Of a stretch of DNA of 64,000 bases, positions 1 through 8,394 are shown piece by piece. The DNA lies in contig NZ_VUKE01000012.1 in the NCBI RefSeq assembly GCF_009193175.1, forward strand, positions 1-64,000, in the 5' to 3' direction. The notes beneath the pieces are model-generated. The model worked only from the letters and a program-made list of their open reading frames with translations, did not search any database and was not told where the DNA came from. Made by a program: the position numbers and the translations under genes. Within the stretch, counting starts at the first letter, position 1. The number at the start of each line of letters is the position of its first letter. This stretch comes from Georgenia ruanii. Lineage in GTDB: Bacteria; Actinomycetota; Actinomycetes; Actinomycetales; Actinomycetaceae.

Positions 1-118
1 GTTACGGCGGTCATAGCGAGGGGGAAACGCCCGGTCCCATTCCGAACCCGGAAGCTAAGCCCCTCAGCGCCGATGGTACTGCACGGGAGACCGTGTGGGA
101 GAGTAGGACACCGCCGAA
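1..118 (+). rRNA. rrf: 5S ribosomal RNA
   Basis: The sequence has the usual 5S layout: a 5' strand TTACGGCGG that pairs with the 3' strand CCGCCGAAC, the loop B/C region CCCATTCCGAACCCGG, and the loop E/helix IV part GGTACTGCACGG. Length is close to the usual 117-120 nt. It probably closes an rRNA operon lying to the left of the window. The exact ends are uncertain by 1-2 nt. Confidence 0.95.
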
Positions 119-128
119 CACCCATTCC

Positions 129-160
129 AGAAAGGCCCCCACACCCGTGGGGGCCTTTCT
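129..160 (+). terminator. rRNA operon terminator hairpin
   Basis: A 14-bp perfect stem (129-142 with 147-160, AGAAAGGCCCCCAC pairing to its complement) with a 4-nt loop lies 10 nt after 5S. The 3' arm ends in CCTTTCT. Position and strength fit the rho-independent terminator of the rRNA operon. Confidence 0.85.
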
Positions 161-204
161 GCGTCTACGCGCTTCGGACGCGGGTGCCGCCCGGCGGGTG
201 AATT

Positions 205-235
205 AACAATTTTCGAGCGCAAGTTTTCAATTGTT
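205..235. repeat. 7-bp inverted repeat in an AT-rich intergenic patch
   Basis: AACAATT (205-211) and AATTGTT (229-235) form an inverted repeat in a stretch that is clearly less GC-rich than its surroundings. I see no gene between 161 and 319. It could be a protein site or a remnant of older mobile DNA. Confidence 0.35.
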
Positions 236-319
236 CTGCGGAGCACTCGACACTGCTGTTCTGCTGTTCGCGGACCGAAGGCTTCGCGTATGTTCTGCGG
301 ATAGCCGAACACTTCGCCG

Positions 320-399
320 GCACATGCGTTGCATGACGCGGCCCCGTGCGGCCCGCGTGAAGTGCGTCTGTGCTGAGCCATCACGGCCGCGGTCCTAAG
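320..399 (+). repeat. Left copy of 80-bp direct repeat flanking the IS (target duplication)
   Basis: These 80 bp recur without change at 2184-2263, immediately outside the right end of the insertion sequence. The copy starts GCACATGCGTTGCATG and ends GGTCCTAAG. Such long duplications are known for IS1634 and IS1549, so this is read as an unusually long target-site duplication. Confidence 0.9.
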
Positions 400-2183
400 C
401 CTGAGTTTGGTCACCGCTGCGCGATCCAGGATCGCGCACCTCGCTGACCTGGGGTGATGGGTGCGCGGGGGGCGGTTTTGAGGCACTAATTGGTGCTCTA
501 CCGTGGGGTTCGTGGCGTGGATTCGGCGGGTGCGGACGGCCTCGGGAGCGACGGCCGTGCAGATCGCTGAGTCCGTCAAGGGCCGTCGGCGGATCGTCGC
601 CCATGTCGGCTCGGCCCATACCGAGGCCGAGCTCGGGCTGCTCCTCGAGCGGGCACGGGAACTGCTGGACAACCCCGGCCAGGGCGAGCTCGACCTCGGC
701 CTCGAGCCCGCAGCGCCCAGGACGCCGCTGATCGGCCGGCCCGGGGTGCCGGCCCTCTTCGACGAGGCGGGCTCACCGGTACGTGAGCGGGGACCGGTCA
801 CGACACCCCGGGTGGTTGGCACCGCCTCGCGGGTGCTCTACGACGCGCTCGCCGCGGTGTTCACCGATCTGGGGTTCGACGCCCTCGGTGACGCGGTGTT
901 CCGGGACCTGGTGATCGCCCGGATCGTGGAGCCGACCTCGATCCTGGACACCGCCCGGGTGCTGACCGAGCTCGGTGTCAGGCCGGCCAGTGAGAAGACG
1001 ATGCGCCGCACCCTGGCCCGGGCCGCGGCCGGCGAGGGCCCGGGCGCCTACCGGGACCAGGTCGCCGCGCTGTGCTTCACCCACGCGGTGACCAGCGGTG
1101 ATGTCTCGCTGTGCTTGTACGACGTGACGACGTTGTACTTCGAAGCGGAGAAGGAGGACGACCTGCGCAAGGTCGGCTACTCCAAGGAACGCCGCGTCGA
1201 CCCCCAGATCGTCGTCGGGCTGCTCGTCGACCGGCACGGGTTCCCCCTCGAGATCGGCTGCTACGAGGGCAACCAGGCCGAGACGGCCACGATCGTGCCG
1301 ATCGTCAAGCAGTTCCAGGACCGGCACGACATCGAGGACATGGTCGTCGTCGCGGACGCCGGCATGCTCTCGGCGGCCAACCTGACCGCCCTGGAGGAGG
1401 CGCACCTGCGCTTCATCGTCGGCTCCCGGGTGACGAAGGCGCCGCTGGACCTAGCCTCGCACTTCCGCTGGCACGGGGATGCGTTCACCGACTCCCAGGT
1501 CATCGACACCATCACCCCCAGGACCGGGCGGCACCGCAGCGAGAACAACGAAGCGGTCCGGGCTGAGCCGGTCTGGGACCCCCAGCAGCATCCCGGGTCC
1601 TGGCGGGCGGTCTGGGCGTACTCGGCCAAGCGGGCGGCCCGAGACGCCAAGACGTTGACGCTCCAGGAGAACCGGGCCCGCGCGGTCATCGCCGGGGAGA
1701 AGGCCGCCCGCACCCCGCGGTTTGTCAAGACCAAGGGCGACGCGCGCAGCCTGGACGAGGCCGCCCTGGCCCGCGCCCGCCGCCTGGTCGGCCTGAAGGG
1801 CTACGTCACGAACATCCCAGCCCAGCTGATGCCGGCCGGTGAGGTCATCGGGTCCTACCACGAGCTCTGGCACGTCGAGCAGTCGTTCCGGATGTCCAAG
1901 ACCGACCTGGCGCCCGGCCGATGTTCGTGCGGACCCGGGACGCGATCGAGGCCCACCTGACCATCGTGTTCACCGCCCTGGCCGTCTCCCGCGAGGTCCA
2001 GCGACGCTCCGGGCTCGCGATCCGCAACGTCATCCGCCAGCTCCGCCCGCTGCGCTCGGCGACCATCACCGCCAACGGCGCCACCCAGACCATCCCACCC
2101 CAGATCGACCCCGACCGACGAGCCATCATCGACACCCTCACGACCGGGAAATCTCAGGCACTAAGCGAATGACCGAACTCAGG
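400..2183 (+). mobile_element. IS1634-family insertion sequence
   Basis: The element is 1,784 bp with terminal inverted repeats CCTGAGTTTGGTCA (400-413) and, on the other strand, CCTGAGTTCGGTCA (2170-2183), 13 of 14 matching. It carries one transposase reading region on the plus strand whose stop codon lies inside the right repeat. An 80-bp direct repeat lies immediately outside both ends. The element sits between an rRNA operon and the 3' end of a small hypothetical gene. The transposase has a frameshift, so this copy is probably not autonomous. Ends are uncertain by one base, because the bases at the junctions are shared with the direct repeat. Confidence 0.88.
503..2172 (+). pseudogene. 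IS1634-family transposase, frameshifted
   Basis: This is a DDE transposase of the IS4/IS1634 type. The first frame opens with GTG at 503 and runs 485 residues to 1960, with the conserved YDVTTLYFE segment, a VVVADAGMLS segment and the LWHVEQSFRMSK segment (the usual E of the triad). The natural C-terminus (FVRTRDAIEAHL onward, to 2172) is in another frame. Comparison with the expected DLRARPMFVRTRD type junction shows one missing base at about 1907-1915. No slippery heptamer is visible there, so an inactivating 1-nt deletion is more likely than programmed frameshifting. A sequencing error cannot be excluded. Confidence 0.85.
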
Positions 2184-2263
2184 GCACATGCGTTGCATGA
2201 CGCGGCCCCGTGCGGCCCGCGTGAAGTGCGTCTGTGCTGAGCCATCACGGCCGCGGTCCTAAG
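2184..2263 (+). repeat. Right copy of 80-bp direct repeat flanking the IS
   Basis: Identical to 320-399. It ends 3 bp before the stop codon of the minus-strand gene at 2267-2563, so the original target lay in the intergenic space between the rRNA operon and that gene and did not disrupt a coding region that I can see. Confidence 0.9.
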
Positions 2264-2266
2264 CGA

Positions 2267-2563
2267 CTACTTGTCACGCTCCGCAACGACCTGCTCGCAG
2301 TTGGTGGCCGTTCGGTTGCACTGCCTGCACCACAGCTCGCCGACGTTGGCGTCGTACTCATGGTCATGGGCGGTCCAGTGCTCGTCGTCGAAGGGCAAGG
2401 TGTCCTGGATCCCGCTGGGGCGGAGCTCGCGATAGAGCTCGAAGGCCGTTTCGTATGAGATGACCCCGTCAAGGGCGAGATCGGCCAGTGCGTCGAAGAC
2501 GCGGTACTTTTCCTCGTCGTCCGGGGCGGGCAGGCCGGTCGTGGGCTGGCGGTGACGTGCCAT
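2267..2563 (-). CDS. Hypothetical protein (98 aa) with C-terminal CxxC
   Basis: A small acidic protein of unknown function. ATG at 2563 is chosen over the longer upstream start because AGGAGGGG sits about 7 nt before it. The middle (DDEEKYRVFDALADLALDGVISYETAFELY) looks helical. The C-terminal part holds WCRQC, a possible half of a metal site, and ends AERDK. It is divergent from the histidine kinase at 2742. The IS insertion stops 3 bp beyond its 3' end. I do not recognise a named family. Confidence 0.6.
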   Translation of the reverse strand: MARHRQPTTGLPAPDDEEKYRVFDALADLALDGVISYETAFELYRELRPSGIQDTLPFDDEHWTAHDHEYDANVGELWCRQCNRTATNCEQVVAERDK

Positions 2564-2741
2564 GGCGGATCCCCTCCTGGCGCGGAGTCGTGGCTCGGGC
2601 CGGAGCCTGCAACCTACCCCGACTGTTGGGGTCGCGCGCGACAACCCGCCATGGCATGTGGCGGCCGCCAGGCCCGTGAGCAGGCCTCTTACTTACCGCC
2701 TCAGGCAGTCGCAAATGCCGGTTCCTCGCTAGGCTCGGCGC

Positions 2742-4607
2742 ATGCCGGAGGCAGACACCGAGAGCGAGGAGTCCCTCGGTCGTGCCGCCGCCCCACCAGC
2801 AGGGGCCGCGACGCCGGCCAGCCGGTCCGGGTCCGCCGCTATGCCCGACCCTCCGGACGGCGGCCGGTCATCCGATGACGCCCAGGGCGCTCGGCGGGGG
2901 ACGCCGAGACAGACGCTCTCGCCGAGCGGGTTTGCCGGCGGGCCGCAGGACCTGCGCGAGGGTCCGTCGAAGACCGCTCCTCGCCGGGGCTATTCGCCAC
3001 ACACGGTGTTCTATCGACAGCTCCCGTTCCTGGCGGTCAGCCTGGTCCTCTTGGCGGCAGTCGTGGCCTACGACCCGGTGTACCTGCGCCAGCCGCGCTT
3101 CGGGGCCGGGCTGCTCGTGGCGATCGGTGCCTCGGTGCTGGCGATCGTGGTGCCGTGGCACCGGCTTCCCTCGCCGGCGGCCGTGCTGGTGCCCATGGCC
3201 GACATCGTCGCGGTCGGGCTCGTGGTCGCTGGCGGATACCGCGCCAGCTTCCTCCTCGTGCTGCCCGTGCTGTGGATGTCCGCCGTCCACGGCGCCGCGG
3301 GCGTCGTCGTCTCGGTGGCTGCGGCGACGTTGGCGGTGTGGGGTGGCAACCTCTACGCGCCCTCCATCGCCCTCGGCGACCTGCCCCGGTTGATCCTGCT
3401 GCCCGTCGTCCTCGTCGCCGTGGGGGTCGGCACCTACCTCTCTGAACGTCGCTCGGCTGCCCGGCTCGATCTGCTCGGCCGGCAGAGCGCCCTGATCGAG
3501 GAGACCCTGGCGGACTCCCACCAGCAGAGCCGGCTGCTGGACTCGATTCTCAACACCATCGACGTCGGCGTCGTGGCCCTCGACAAGGACGGGTACATCA
3601 CCATCCTCAACCGCGCTCACGCCGCCGCGGTCGAGGGCCGGCTCAAGGTGGGCGACCACGTCAGCGTCCACGGCGGCATCGACGGCTACGCCGCGGACCG
3701 CAAGACCCCGCTGGGCGCCGGCGGCTCGCCGCTGGTGCGCGCGAGCCGCGGTGAGGACATCGACCGCGAGCTGACCTGGTGGGACCACGGCGAGGGCCGC
3801 TGGATCGCCTACCGGGTCTCCGCGGCCCAGCTCGCCGACGGGGCCGGAAGGCGCGCGGGCGCCGTCGTCGTCTATCAGGACCTCACGGCCGAGATGGCCG
3901 CGCTGGCCCAGCGCGAGGACTTCGTCTCCTCGGTGTCACACGAGCTGCGCACCCCGTTGACGTCGGTGCTGGGCTACCTCGAGCTTGCCGCCGACGAGCC
4001 GACGGCCACCGAGGGCGTGCGGACCCACCTGCGGGTGGCCGAACGCAATGCCGAGCGGCTGCTCCACCTGGTCGCGGACCTCCTCCTCGCGGCGCGCACC
4101 CGCGAGCGCGGGGTCGAGCTGGACCGCTCGATGACCGACCTGCGCAACCTCGTCGCCGAGTCGGTCCAGAGCCAGCTCCCGCACGCCCGCTCGGCGGGCC
4201 TGGAGGTTCGTCACCACCTCACGGAGCCGTGCCGGCTCCTCGGCGACCGGACCCGGCTCGGTCAGGTGATCGACAACGTGCTGTCCAACGCCATCAAGTA
4301 CACCCCGCGGGGAGGGGAGGTCGAGGTGGCGCTGTGGCCGGGCCCGGACGTGGCCCGGCTGACGATCCGCGATACCGGGATCGGCATTGCGGCCGCCGAC
4401 CAGGAGAAGCTCTTCGCCCGCTTCTACCGTGCGCCGGCGGTGCGCCAGGGCTCGGTGCCCGGCACCGGGCTCGGACTGTACCTGTCCCGCCAGATCGTCG
4501 AGGCCCACGGCGGGACCATGGAACTCACCTCGGTCCTGGGCGAGGGCACGAGCGTGGAGATCCTGCTGCCGACGCCGGGTCCGGGCGAACGGGAAACGCG
4601 GCCATGA
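2742..4607 (+). CDS. Membrane-bound PAS sensor histidine kinase
   Basis: A 621-residue class I sensor kinase. Residues 1-85 are Pro/Gly-rich and probably disordered. About six hydrophobic segments follow at 93-232 with no large extracellular domain, then a PAS-like domain (about 262-385, containing DVGVVALDKDGYITILNRA), a HisKA domain with SHELRTPLT (phosphorylated His about H400), and an HATPase_c domain with the N box (DNVLSNAIKYT, about 511-521), DTGIGI (544-549) and GTGLGL (574-579). All ATP-binding boxes are intact. The start is uncertain because no clear ribosome site precedes 2742. The gene overlaps the next one by 4 nt (ATGA). There is no adjacent response regulator; the nearest are the two OmpR-type regulators 5-8 kb downstream, a likely but unproven pairing. 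Confidence 0.88.
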   Translation: MPEADTESEESLGRAAAPPAGAATPASRSGSAAMPDPPDGGRSSDDAQGARRGTPRQTLSPSGFAGGPQDLREGPSKTAPRRGYSPHTVFYRQLPFLAVSLVLLAAVVAYDPVYLRQPRFGAGLLVAIGASVLAIVVPWHRLPSPAAVLVPMADIVAVGLVVAGGYRASFLLVLPVLWMSAVHGAAGVVVSVAAATLAVWGGNLYAPSIALGDLPRLILLPVVLVAVGVGTYLSERRSAARLDLLGRQSALIEETLADSHQQSRLLDSILNTIDVGVVALDKDGYITILNRAHAAAVEGRLKVGDHVSVHGGIDGYAADRKTPLGAGGSPLVRASRGEDIDRELTWWDHGEGRWIAYRVSAAQLADGAGRRAGAVVVYQDLTAEMAALAQREDFVSSVSHELRTPLTSVLGYLELAADEPTATEGVRTHLRVAERNAERLLHLVADLLLAARTRERGVELDRSMTDLRNLVAESVQSQLPHARSAGLEVRHHLTEPCRLLGDRTRLGQVIDNVLSNAIKYTPRGGEVEVALWPGPDVARLTIRDTGIGIAAADQEKLFARFYRAPAVRQGSVPGTGLGLYLSRQIVEAHGGTMELTSVLGEGTSVEILLPTPGPGERETRP

Positions 4608-5788
4608 CGCTGGACCTCTTCTCCCTCCTCGTCGTCTCGGCGCTCGTCATCCTCACCTCGGCGGGGATGTTCGTGGCCGAGGCATGGGCGCGCACGGGTG
4701 ACCTGGTCGACCGGCTCTGGACCCTGTCCTTCGCCGCCGCGATCACGACGGCGCTCGCGTACGTCGTCGGGTCGCTCGCCCCCGAGGGCTGGTGGGCCAA
4801 CGCCATCGGCAACGGGGCGAGCGTGCTCTGCGTGTGGGCGATGTGGAGCGGCATCCGGGCCTATCAGCGCCGGCCGCCCCGCATCGTCCTATCGGCGGGG
4901 TTGGCGCTCGCGGCGGCGGCGGCCGTGCTGCTCCACGGACCCGGTGGTGGTCCCTGGGCCGGTGGGGCGGTGGCCCTGGGCGCCACCGCAGCCGGCGGCC
5001 TGGCCGGTGGCGTCGCGCTCCTGTACGGCCGGCTGCGGGCGGGGCGCGCGACGCTTGTCCTCGCGGTCATCCTGCTCCTCGCCGGTCTGTTCTACGCGGT
5101 GCGGTTCGCGGTGTTCGTCCTCGCCGGTCCGACGTCACCGAGCTTCGAGCGATACCTCGGGACCGCATTTACGACTGTTCTCAACACACTGCTCGTCAAC
5201 GCCGCCGCCTTCGCCGCGGTGACGATGCGTGCCCGCACCGCCCGGGCGAAGGTGGCGGAGGGGCGCAACTTCGATCCGATGACCGGGGCCCGCACCAGCC
5301 ACTCCTTCGAGCCGCGCGCGGCGGCGCAGTTGCGTCGGTCCGCCGAGACCCTGGCCCCGGTCGCGATGGTTCATCTCGTGCCCGACGGAACGGACGCGCT
5401 CGAGGTCGCGTTCGGTCGCGAGGTCGCCGAGCGCGCGCTCGTGACCTGCGGCGAGGTCGCGCAGATGCTGCTGCCGCCCCGGGCGTTGATGGGCCTGGAC
5501 CCGGACGGGCAGGCGTCGTTCCAGGTGCTGCTGCCTGGTTGGGAGGCGGACGACGCCGCGGAGTGGGCGACGGCCGTGCGCCGAGAGCTCATCGCCACGA
5601 CCGTGGAGGTGCCCGGCAGCCATGTGCGCATCGGCGCCTGCGCCGGCGTCGCCACGACCCGCGCGGCGGGCTACGAGCTCGGAGACCTGTGCGACGCCGC
5701 GCGGGCAGCGGCGCAGCGGGCTGTGGGCGACGGCGGGAACCGGGTCGTGGCGGCGGGCACGGAGGAACGCTCCGAGCGCCCCGGGTGA
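4604..5788 (+). CDS. Integral membrane protein with degenerate GGDEF domain
   Basis: 394 residues, ATG at 4604 overlapping the kinase stop. Residues 5-210 form about six or seven membrane segments. Residues 222-385 resemble a diguanylate cyclase: FDPMTGARTSHSFE matches the DPLTGLxNRRxFE opening of GGDEF domains and the end retains helix-rich DLCDAARAAAQRAVGDGGNRV. The place expected for GGDEF reads LDPDGQASF (about 298-306), so the metal- and GTP-binding signature is absent and cyclase activity is unlikely. Translational coupling to the kinase suggests a membrane signalling partner, perhaps a c-di-GMP-independent sensor. The family assignment rests on the fold pattern, not on catalytic residues. 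Confidence 0.7.
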   Translation: MTLDLFSLLVVSALVILTSAGMFVAEAWARTGDLVDRLWTLSFAAAITTALAYVVGSLAPEGWWANAIGNGASVLCVWAMWSGIRAYQRRPPRIVLSAGLALAAAAAVLLHGPGGGPWAGGAVALGATAAGGLAGGVALLYGRLRAGRATLVLAVILLLAGLFYAVRFAVFVLAGPTSPSFERYLGTAFTTVLNTLLVNAAAFAAVTMRARTARAKVAEGRNFDPMTGARTSHSFEPRAAAQLRRSAETLAPVAMVHLVPDGTDALEVAFGREVAERALVTCGEVAQMLLPPRALMGLDPDGQASFQVLLPGWEADDAAEWATAVRRELIATTVEVPGSHVRIGACAGVATTRAAGYELGDLCDAARAAAQRAVGDGGNRVVAAGTEERSERPG

Positions 5789-5803
5789 GGCGATGTGTCC
5801 GGC

Positions 5804-5874
5804 CTTGAGGAAGTGGCGGCAATCTTGAGCCGACCTTGAGGGGACCTGAAGCCGGCGCGGACGGCGTGTTGAGG
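5804..5874 (+). promoter_or_regulatory. Helically phased CTTGAGG repeats upstream of the secreted-protein operon
   Basis: CTTGAGG-like heptamers occur at 5804 (CTTGAGG), 5824 (CTTGAGC), 5835 (CTTGAGG), 5845 (CCTGAAG) and 5868 (GTTGAGG). Spacings are 20, 11, 10 and 23 bp, near multiples of a helical turn. OmpR-family regulators bind direct repeats with about 11-bp period, so this is a candidate site for one of the two regulators of this locus. A single TCACCC lies at 5932-5937, just before the first gene. Confidence 0.5.
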
Positions 5875-5950
5875 CTGAACGGGCATCGTTGCCGACGTCG
5901 CAAGGAGCGGACGCAGCCGCTCGCCAGCCCGTCACCCCGAAGGAATACCG

Positions 5951-6547
5951 ATGTCGCGCACCGCGCCCGCTCAGCCCCGTAGCTCCGCCAGAAAGATGCG
6001 CAAGGGCGTTATTGCCGGCATTGCTGGCATTGCGCTGCTCGCGGGTGGAGGGGCGTCGTTCGCGACGTGGAGTGCCGACTGGACCACCAGCGGAAGGATT
6101 TCTTCCGGCACGATGAGCTTGAAGAGCAGCTGGCAGGGTGAACCGATCTCCCACTGGCAATTGAACGACGCGGACATTGTCGGGATAACGAAGGTCGCCG
6201 ACCTCAAGCTTGTCCCTGGTGACAAGCTCACCTATCGCGACAACATAACGCTGTCGGCCGAGAAGCGCGCCATGTCCGTTAATCTGGAACCGCTCGCTCC
6301 GGGAATTGTGGGGAACCTGCAGGGCGTCACGTACAGCGTCAAGGTCACCGGGCCGGACTTCGAGCGAACTTGGAATGGCCGTGAGAGTAAGCCTATGTCG
6401 ATCGAGACCCGGGCTGGTTCGGATACCGCGATGTCCGTGGTCACGACCTTCACGTTCGACACGGACGCGGACAACAGCACGAAGAATAAGAACCTCACCT
6501 TCACTGACGCGGGCATTCGCGTCACTCAGGTCGCGAACGCGAACTGA
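5951..6547 (+). CDS. Secreted protein with SipW-type (alternate) signal peptide
   Basis: 198 residues. The N-terminus (RKMRKGVIAGIAGIALL then GASFATWSADW) is a SipW-dependent signal peptide of the TasA/camelysin kind, with the typical small-residue stretch followed by a Trp-Ser near the cleavage site. The rest is a beta-rich, Thr/Ser-rich domain of about 150 residues with no cysteine, consistent with an extracellular matrix or fibre-type protein. AAGGAATACCG precedes the ATG. It is the first of three such genes followed by a matching signal peptidase. Its base composition is visibly lower in GC than its neighbours, and a strong hairpin follows it, so it may be made at a higher level than the rest of the operon. 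Fibre formation is inference from TasA. Confidence 0.75.
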   Translation: MSRTAPAQPRSSARKMRKGVIAGIAGIALLAGGGASFATWSADWTTSGRISSGTMSLKSSWQGEPISHWQLNDADIVGITKVADLKLVPGDKLTYRDNITLSAEKRAMSVNLEPLAPGIVGNLQGVTYSVKVTGPDFERTWNGRESKPMSIETRAGSDTAMSVVTTFTFDTDADNSTKNKNLTFTDAGIRVTQVANAN

Positions 6548-6561
6548 GTCGCCCCTGATCT

Positions 6562-6601
6562 GGGGAGGGAGCCGGACGCCCCCCAACCCGGCTCCCTCCC
6601 C
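6562..6601 (+). terminator. Strong hairpin between first and second SipW substrate genes
   Basis: A perfect 14-bp stem (6562-6575 and 6588-6601, GGGGAGGGAGCCGG with its complement) and a 12-nt loop lie 14 nt after the stop. No T-tract follows. It is probably a partial terminator or mRNA stabiliser that lets the first gene be expressed more than the following ones. Confidence 0.75.
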
Positions 6602-6642
6602 GCCTACTGCCCCAAGCTGCTGAGCAGCTGAAGAGGATGATC

Positions 6643-7188
6643 ATGCGCGCCTACGCCATCCGTGGCCTTGTCGCGGTCGCCTTCGTCGTCGTTCTGCTCA
6701 GCAGCAGCCTCGGCAGCACTGCACTGTGGTCCGCGCAGGCCTCCATGTCGTCGGGCCAGGTCACGAGCGGCCAGCTGGACCTCACGCAGGACCCGATGAC
6801 CATCACGCTCAGCCGCGAGGGAACGACGAGGGACGTCTCCACGACCCTGTGTCATGAAGCGCTGCGTCCCGGCGACGTCCTGACGTACCGCGTCCCCGTG
6901 ACGCCAGTTCTCGAGGGCACGCACCTCGAGGCCACCCTCGCACTCGACGTCAGCGGGCTGGTCGTCGGCCCTCTGCGCGACGTCGTGGGCTCGCCCTCGG
7001 TCAGCGTCGAGACCCGGCCGCAAGGCTTGCTCCCCGCCGCCCCCGGCCCGTGGCACGTCACTCCTGCGCTACACGACAAGCTCGTGACCGGTATCGTCAC
7101 GGTCACCATCCCGGAGTCGCTCGGCGGCGAGCATCAGGGACGGACCCTCGAGCCGGGCACCATCCGATGGACCCTGACGCAGGCATGA
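6643..7188 (+). CDS. Secreted protein with SipW-type signal peptide (second)
   Basis: 181 residues from ATG 6643. AAGAGG at 6631-6636 is 6 nt from 6643 but directly touches the alternative ATG at 6637, so the later start is favoured. The leader RAYAIRGLVAVAFVVVLLSS then GSTALWSAQAS repeats the Trp-Ser-Ala signature of the gene before and after it. The mature part is a beta-rich domain with one Cys (LCHEALRPGDVLTYRVPV), reminiscent of the TasA-like fold. The ATGA overlap with the next gene shows translational coupling. Confidence 0.72.
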   Translation: MRAYAIRGLVAVAFVVVLLSSSLGSTALWSAQASMSSGQVTSGQLDLTQDPMTITLSREGTTRDVSTTLCHEALRPGDVLTYRVPVTPVLEGTHLEATLALDVSGLVVGPLRDVVGSPSVSVETRPQGLLPAAPGPWHVTPALHDKLVTGIVTVTIPESLGGEHQGRTLEPGTIRWTLTQA

Positions 7189-8390
7189 CCCCCACTCCGC
7201 GCGACCTCAGGACGAACCGGCGCTCCGCCGTCCGAACCGGTCTCCTCGCCGCGATCGCCGCCGGTGTCTTCGCCATCCTCATGGCCCCAACGACCGGCAC
7301 TCAGGCACGGTGGCACGCGGAGGCGATCGCGCAAACGCCCGCCGCGACCATGGACCAGGTGGCGCTCTCGGTTCCGGCAACCACGTCGGAGCCCGGCACG
7401 ACCATCTCCAACACCGCCCGGGCGACGGCGGTGACGTGGAGACCCGCCGCCCTCACGGTGGCTACCGGCAGCGGAACGTTGCCCGCCGCCGCACTGGCGG
7501 GAACGGCCCTTTCCTATGGCCTCGCGTCTGCAGGAGCATGCCTCAGCGTGACAGCCCGGTGGATGGCTGGGGCCGACCTGACGATCATCCCGGCCGCCGG
7601 GGCTAGCCGCAGTGAGACGTTGGCGCCGGGTGCCTCGACAGCCCTGTGCCTGAGCATCCAACCAGGAGCCGAGCTGCTCGCCAGATACCCCGGCCAGACG
7701 CTGACTCTGACCACCGGCATTGAGGCCCGGGCGGCTGAACCGGCCACCTGGACCGCGCCCCTCGCCACCTGGACGACGACCTTCCATGTCCCCGCCGCAG
7801 CCCTGACCCCGCCCGGCCTGAGCGCCTGCAACGTCAAGTCGCCGAACGAGAAGACAGCGGAGATCAGCTGGACCTGGACTGGCCAAGCCAAGGGCTGGGA
7901 CGTCCTGCAGCGGAAGGGCAGCGAGTGGGTGTCCCTCGGTAAGGATCAGGACCCCTCGGGGAACCACCCGAAGGTTCCGCCGGGTCAGCTGCTGCCCGGT
8001 GACCGGCGCTCCACCACGATCCGCCCGGCCGAGAACAGTGCCGAGGACGTCAAGGTGCGCGTCTACGTCACTGACACCGTCTTCGTCGACAGCACGCAGG
8101 TCTTCACATTCACCGCCAAGCACCCGAGGAACGAGAAGGTCGTCTGCGAGGGCCTGGACTGGGCTACCGCTGACCCAGCAGCCGCCGACGTAGCGCCTGC
8201 AGATGCCGCATCCACGTCCGGCCCGGTCGTGGCGAGCACCGCCCCGTCGGCATCCGCCACACCGGCTCCGGCGGCGACCGCCGCGCCCGCTCCCACGCCA
8301 GCCCCGTCGGCGACCGCTACCACCACGACGCTCACGCTCCCGGCGACCGCCACCGACGCGACCACCGTGCCCGCCACGGAAGGGAAGTAA
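7185..8390 (+). CDS. Large SipW-type secreted protein with Pro/Ala/Thr-rich tail
   Basis: 401 residues from ATG 7185, chosen because it overlaps the previous stop as ATGA; a longer reading frame upstream is a shadow. The signal region (AVRTGLLAAIAAGVFAILMAP then GTQARWHAEA) carries the same Trp-x-Ala cleavage context as its two neighbours. The middle (about 50-320) is beta-rich, including a WTWTGQAKGWDVLQRKGSEW segment that looks like a fibronectin-type or carbohydrate-binding strand region. The last 65 residues are Pro/Ala/Thr repeats typical of cell-wall-spanning linkers. There is no LPxTG plus membrane anchor, so it is probably released or held non-covalently. Its exact function is unknown. 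Confidence 0.68.
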   Translation: MTPTPRDLRTNRRSAVRTGLLAAIAAGVFAILMAPTTGTQARWHAEAIAQTPAATMDQVALSVPATTSEPGTTISNTARATAVTWRPAALTVATGSGTLPAAALAGTALSYGLASAGACLSVTARWMAGADLTIIPAAGASRSETLAPGASTALCLSIQPGAELLARYPGQTLTLTTGIEARAAEPATWTAPLATWTTTFHVPAAALTPPGLSACNVKSPNEKTAEISWTWTGQAKGWDVLQRKGSEWVSLGKDQDPSGNHPKVPPGQLLPGDRRSTTIRPAENSAEDVKVRVYVTDTVFVDSTQVFTFTAKHPRNEKVVCEGLDWATADPAAADVAPADAASTSGPVVASTAPSASATPAPAATAAPAPTPAPSATATTTTLTLPATATDATTVPATEGK

Positions 8391-8394
8391 CTTC

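Noticed and set aside
1905-1925. Programmed -1 frameshifting in the transposase
   Set aside because: No A-rich or X-XXY-YYZ slippery heptamer and no supporting structure were seen; the junction is better explained by one missing base.
8320-8390. LPATATDATTVPATEGK at the end of the third SipW substrate as a sortase anchor
   Set aside because: There is no LPxTG, and neither a hydrophobic stretch nor a basic tail follows, so it is just part of the Thr/Ala/Pro tail.
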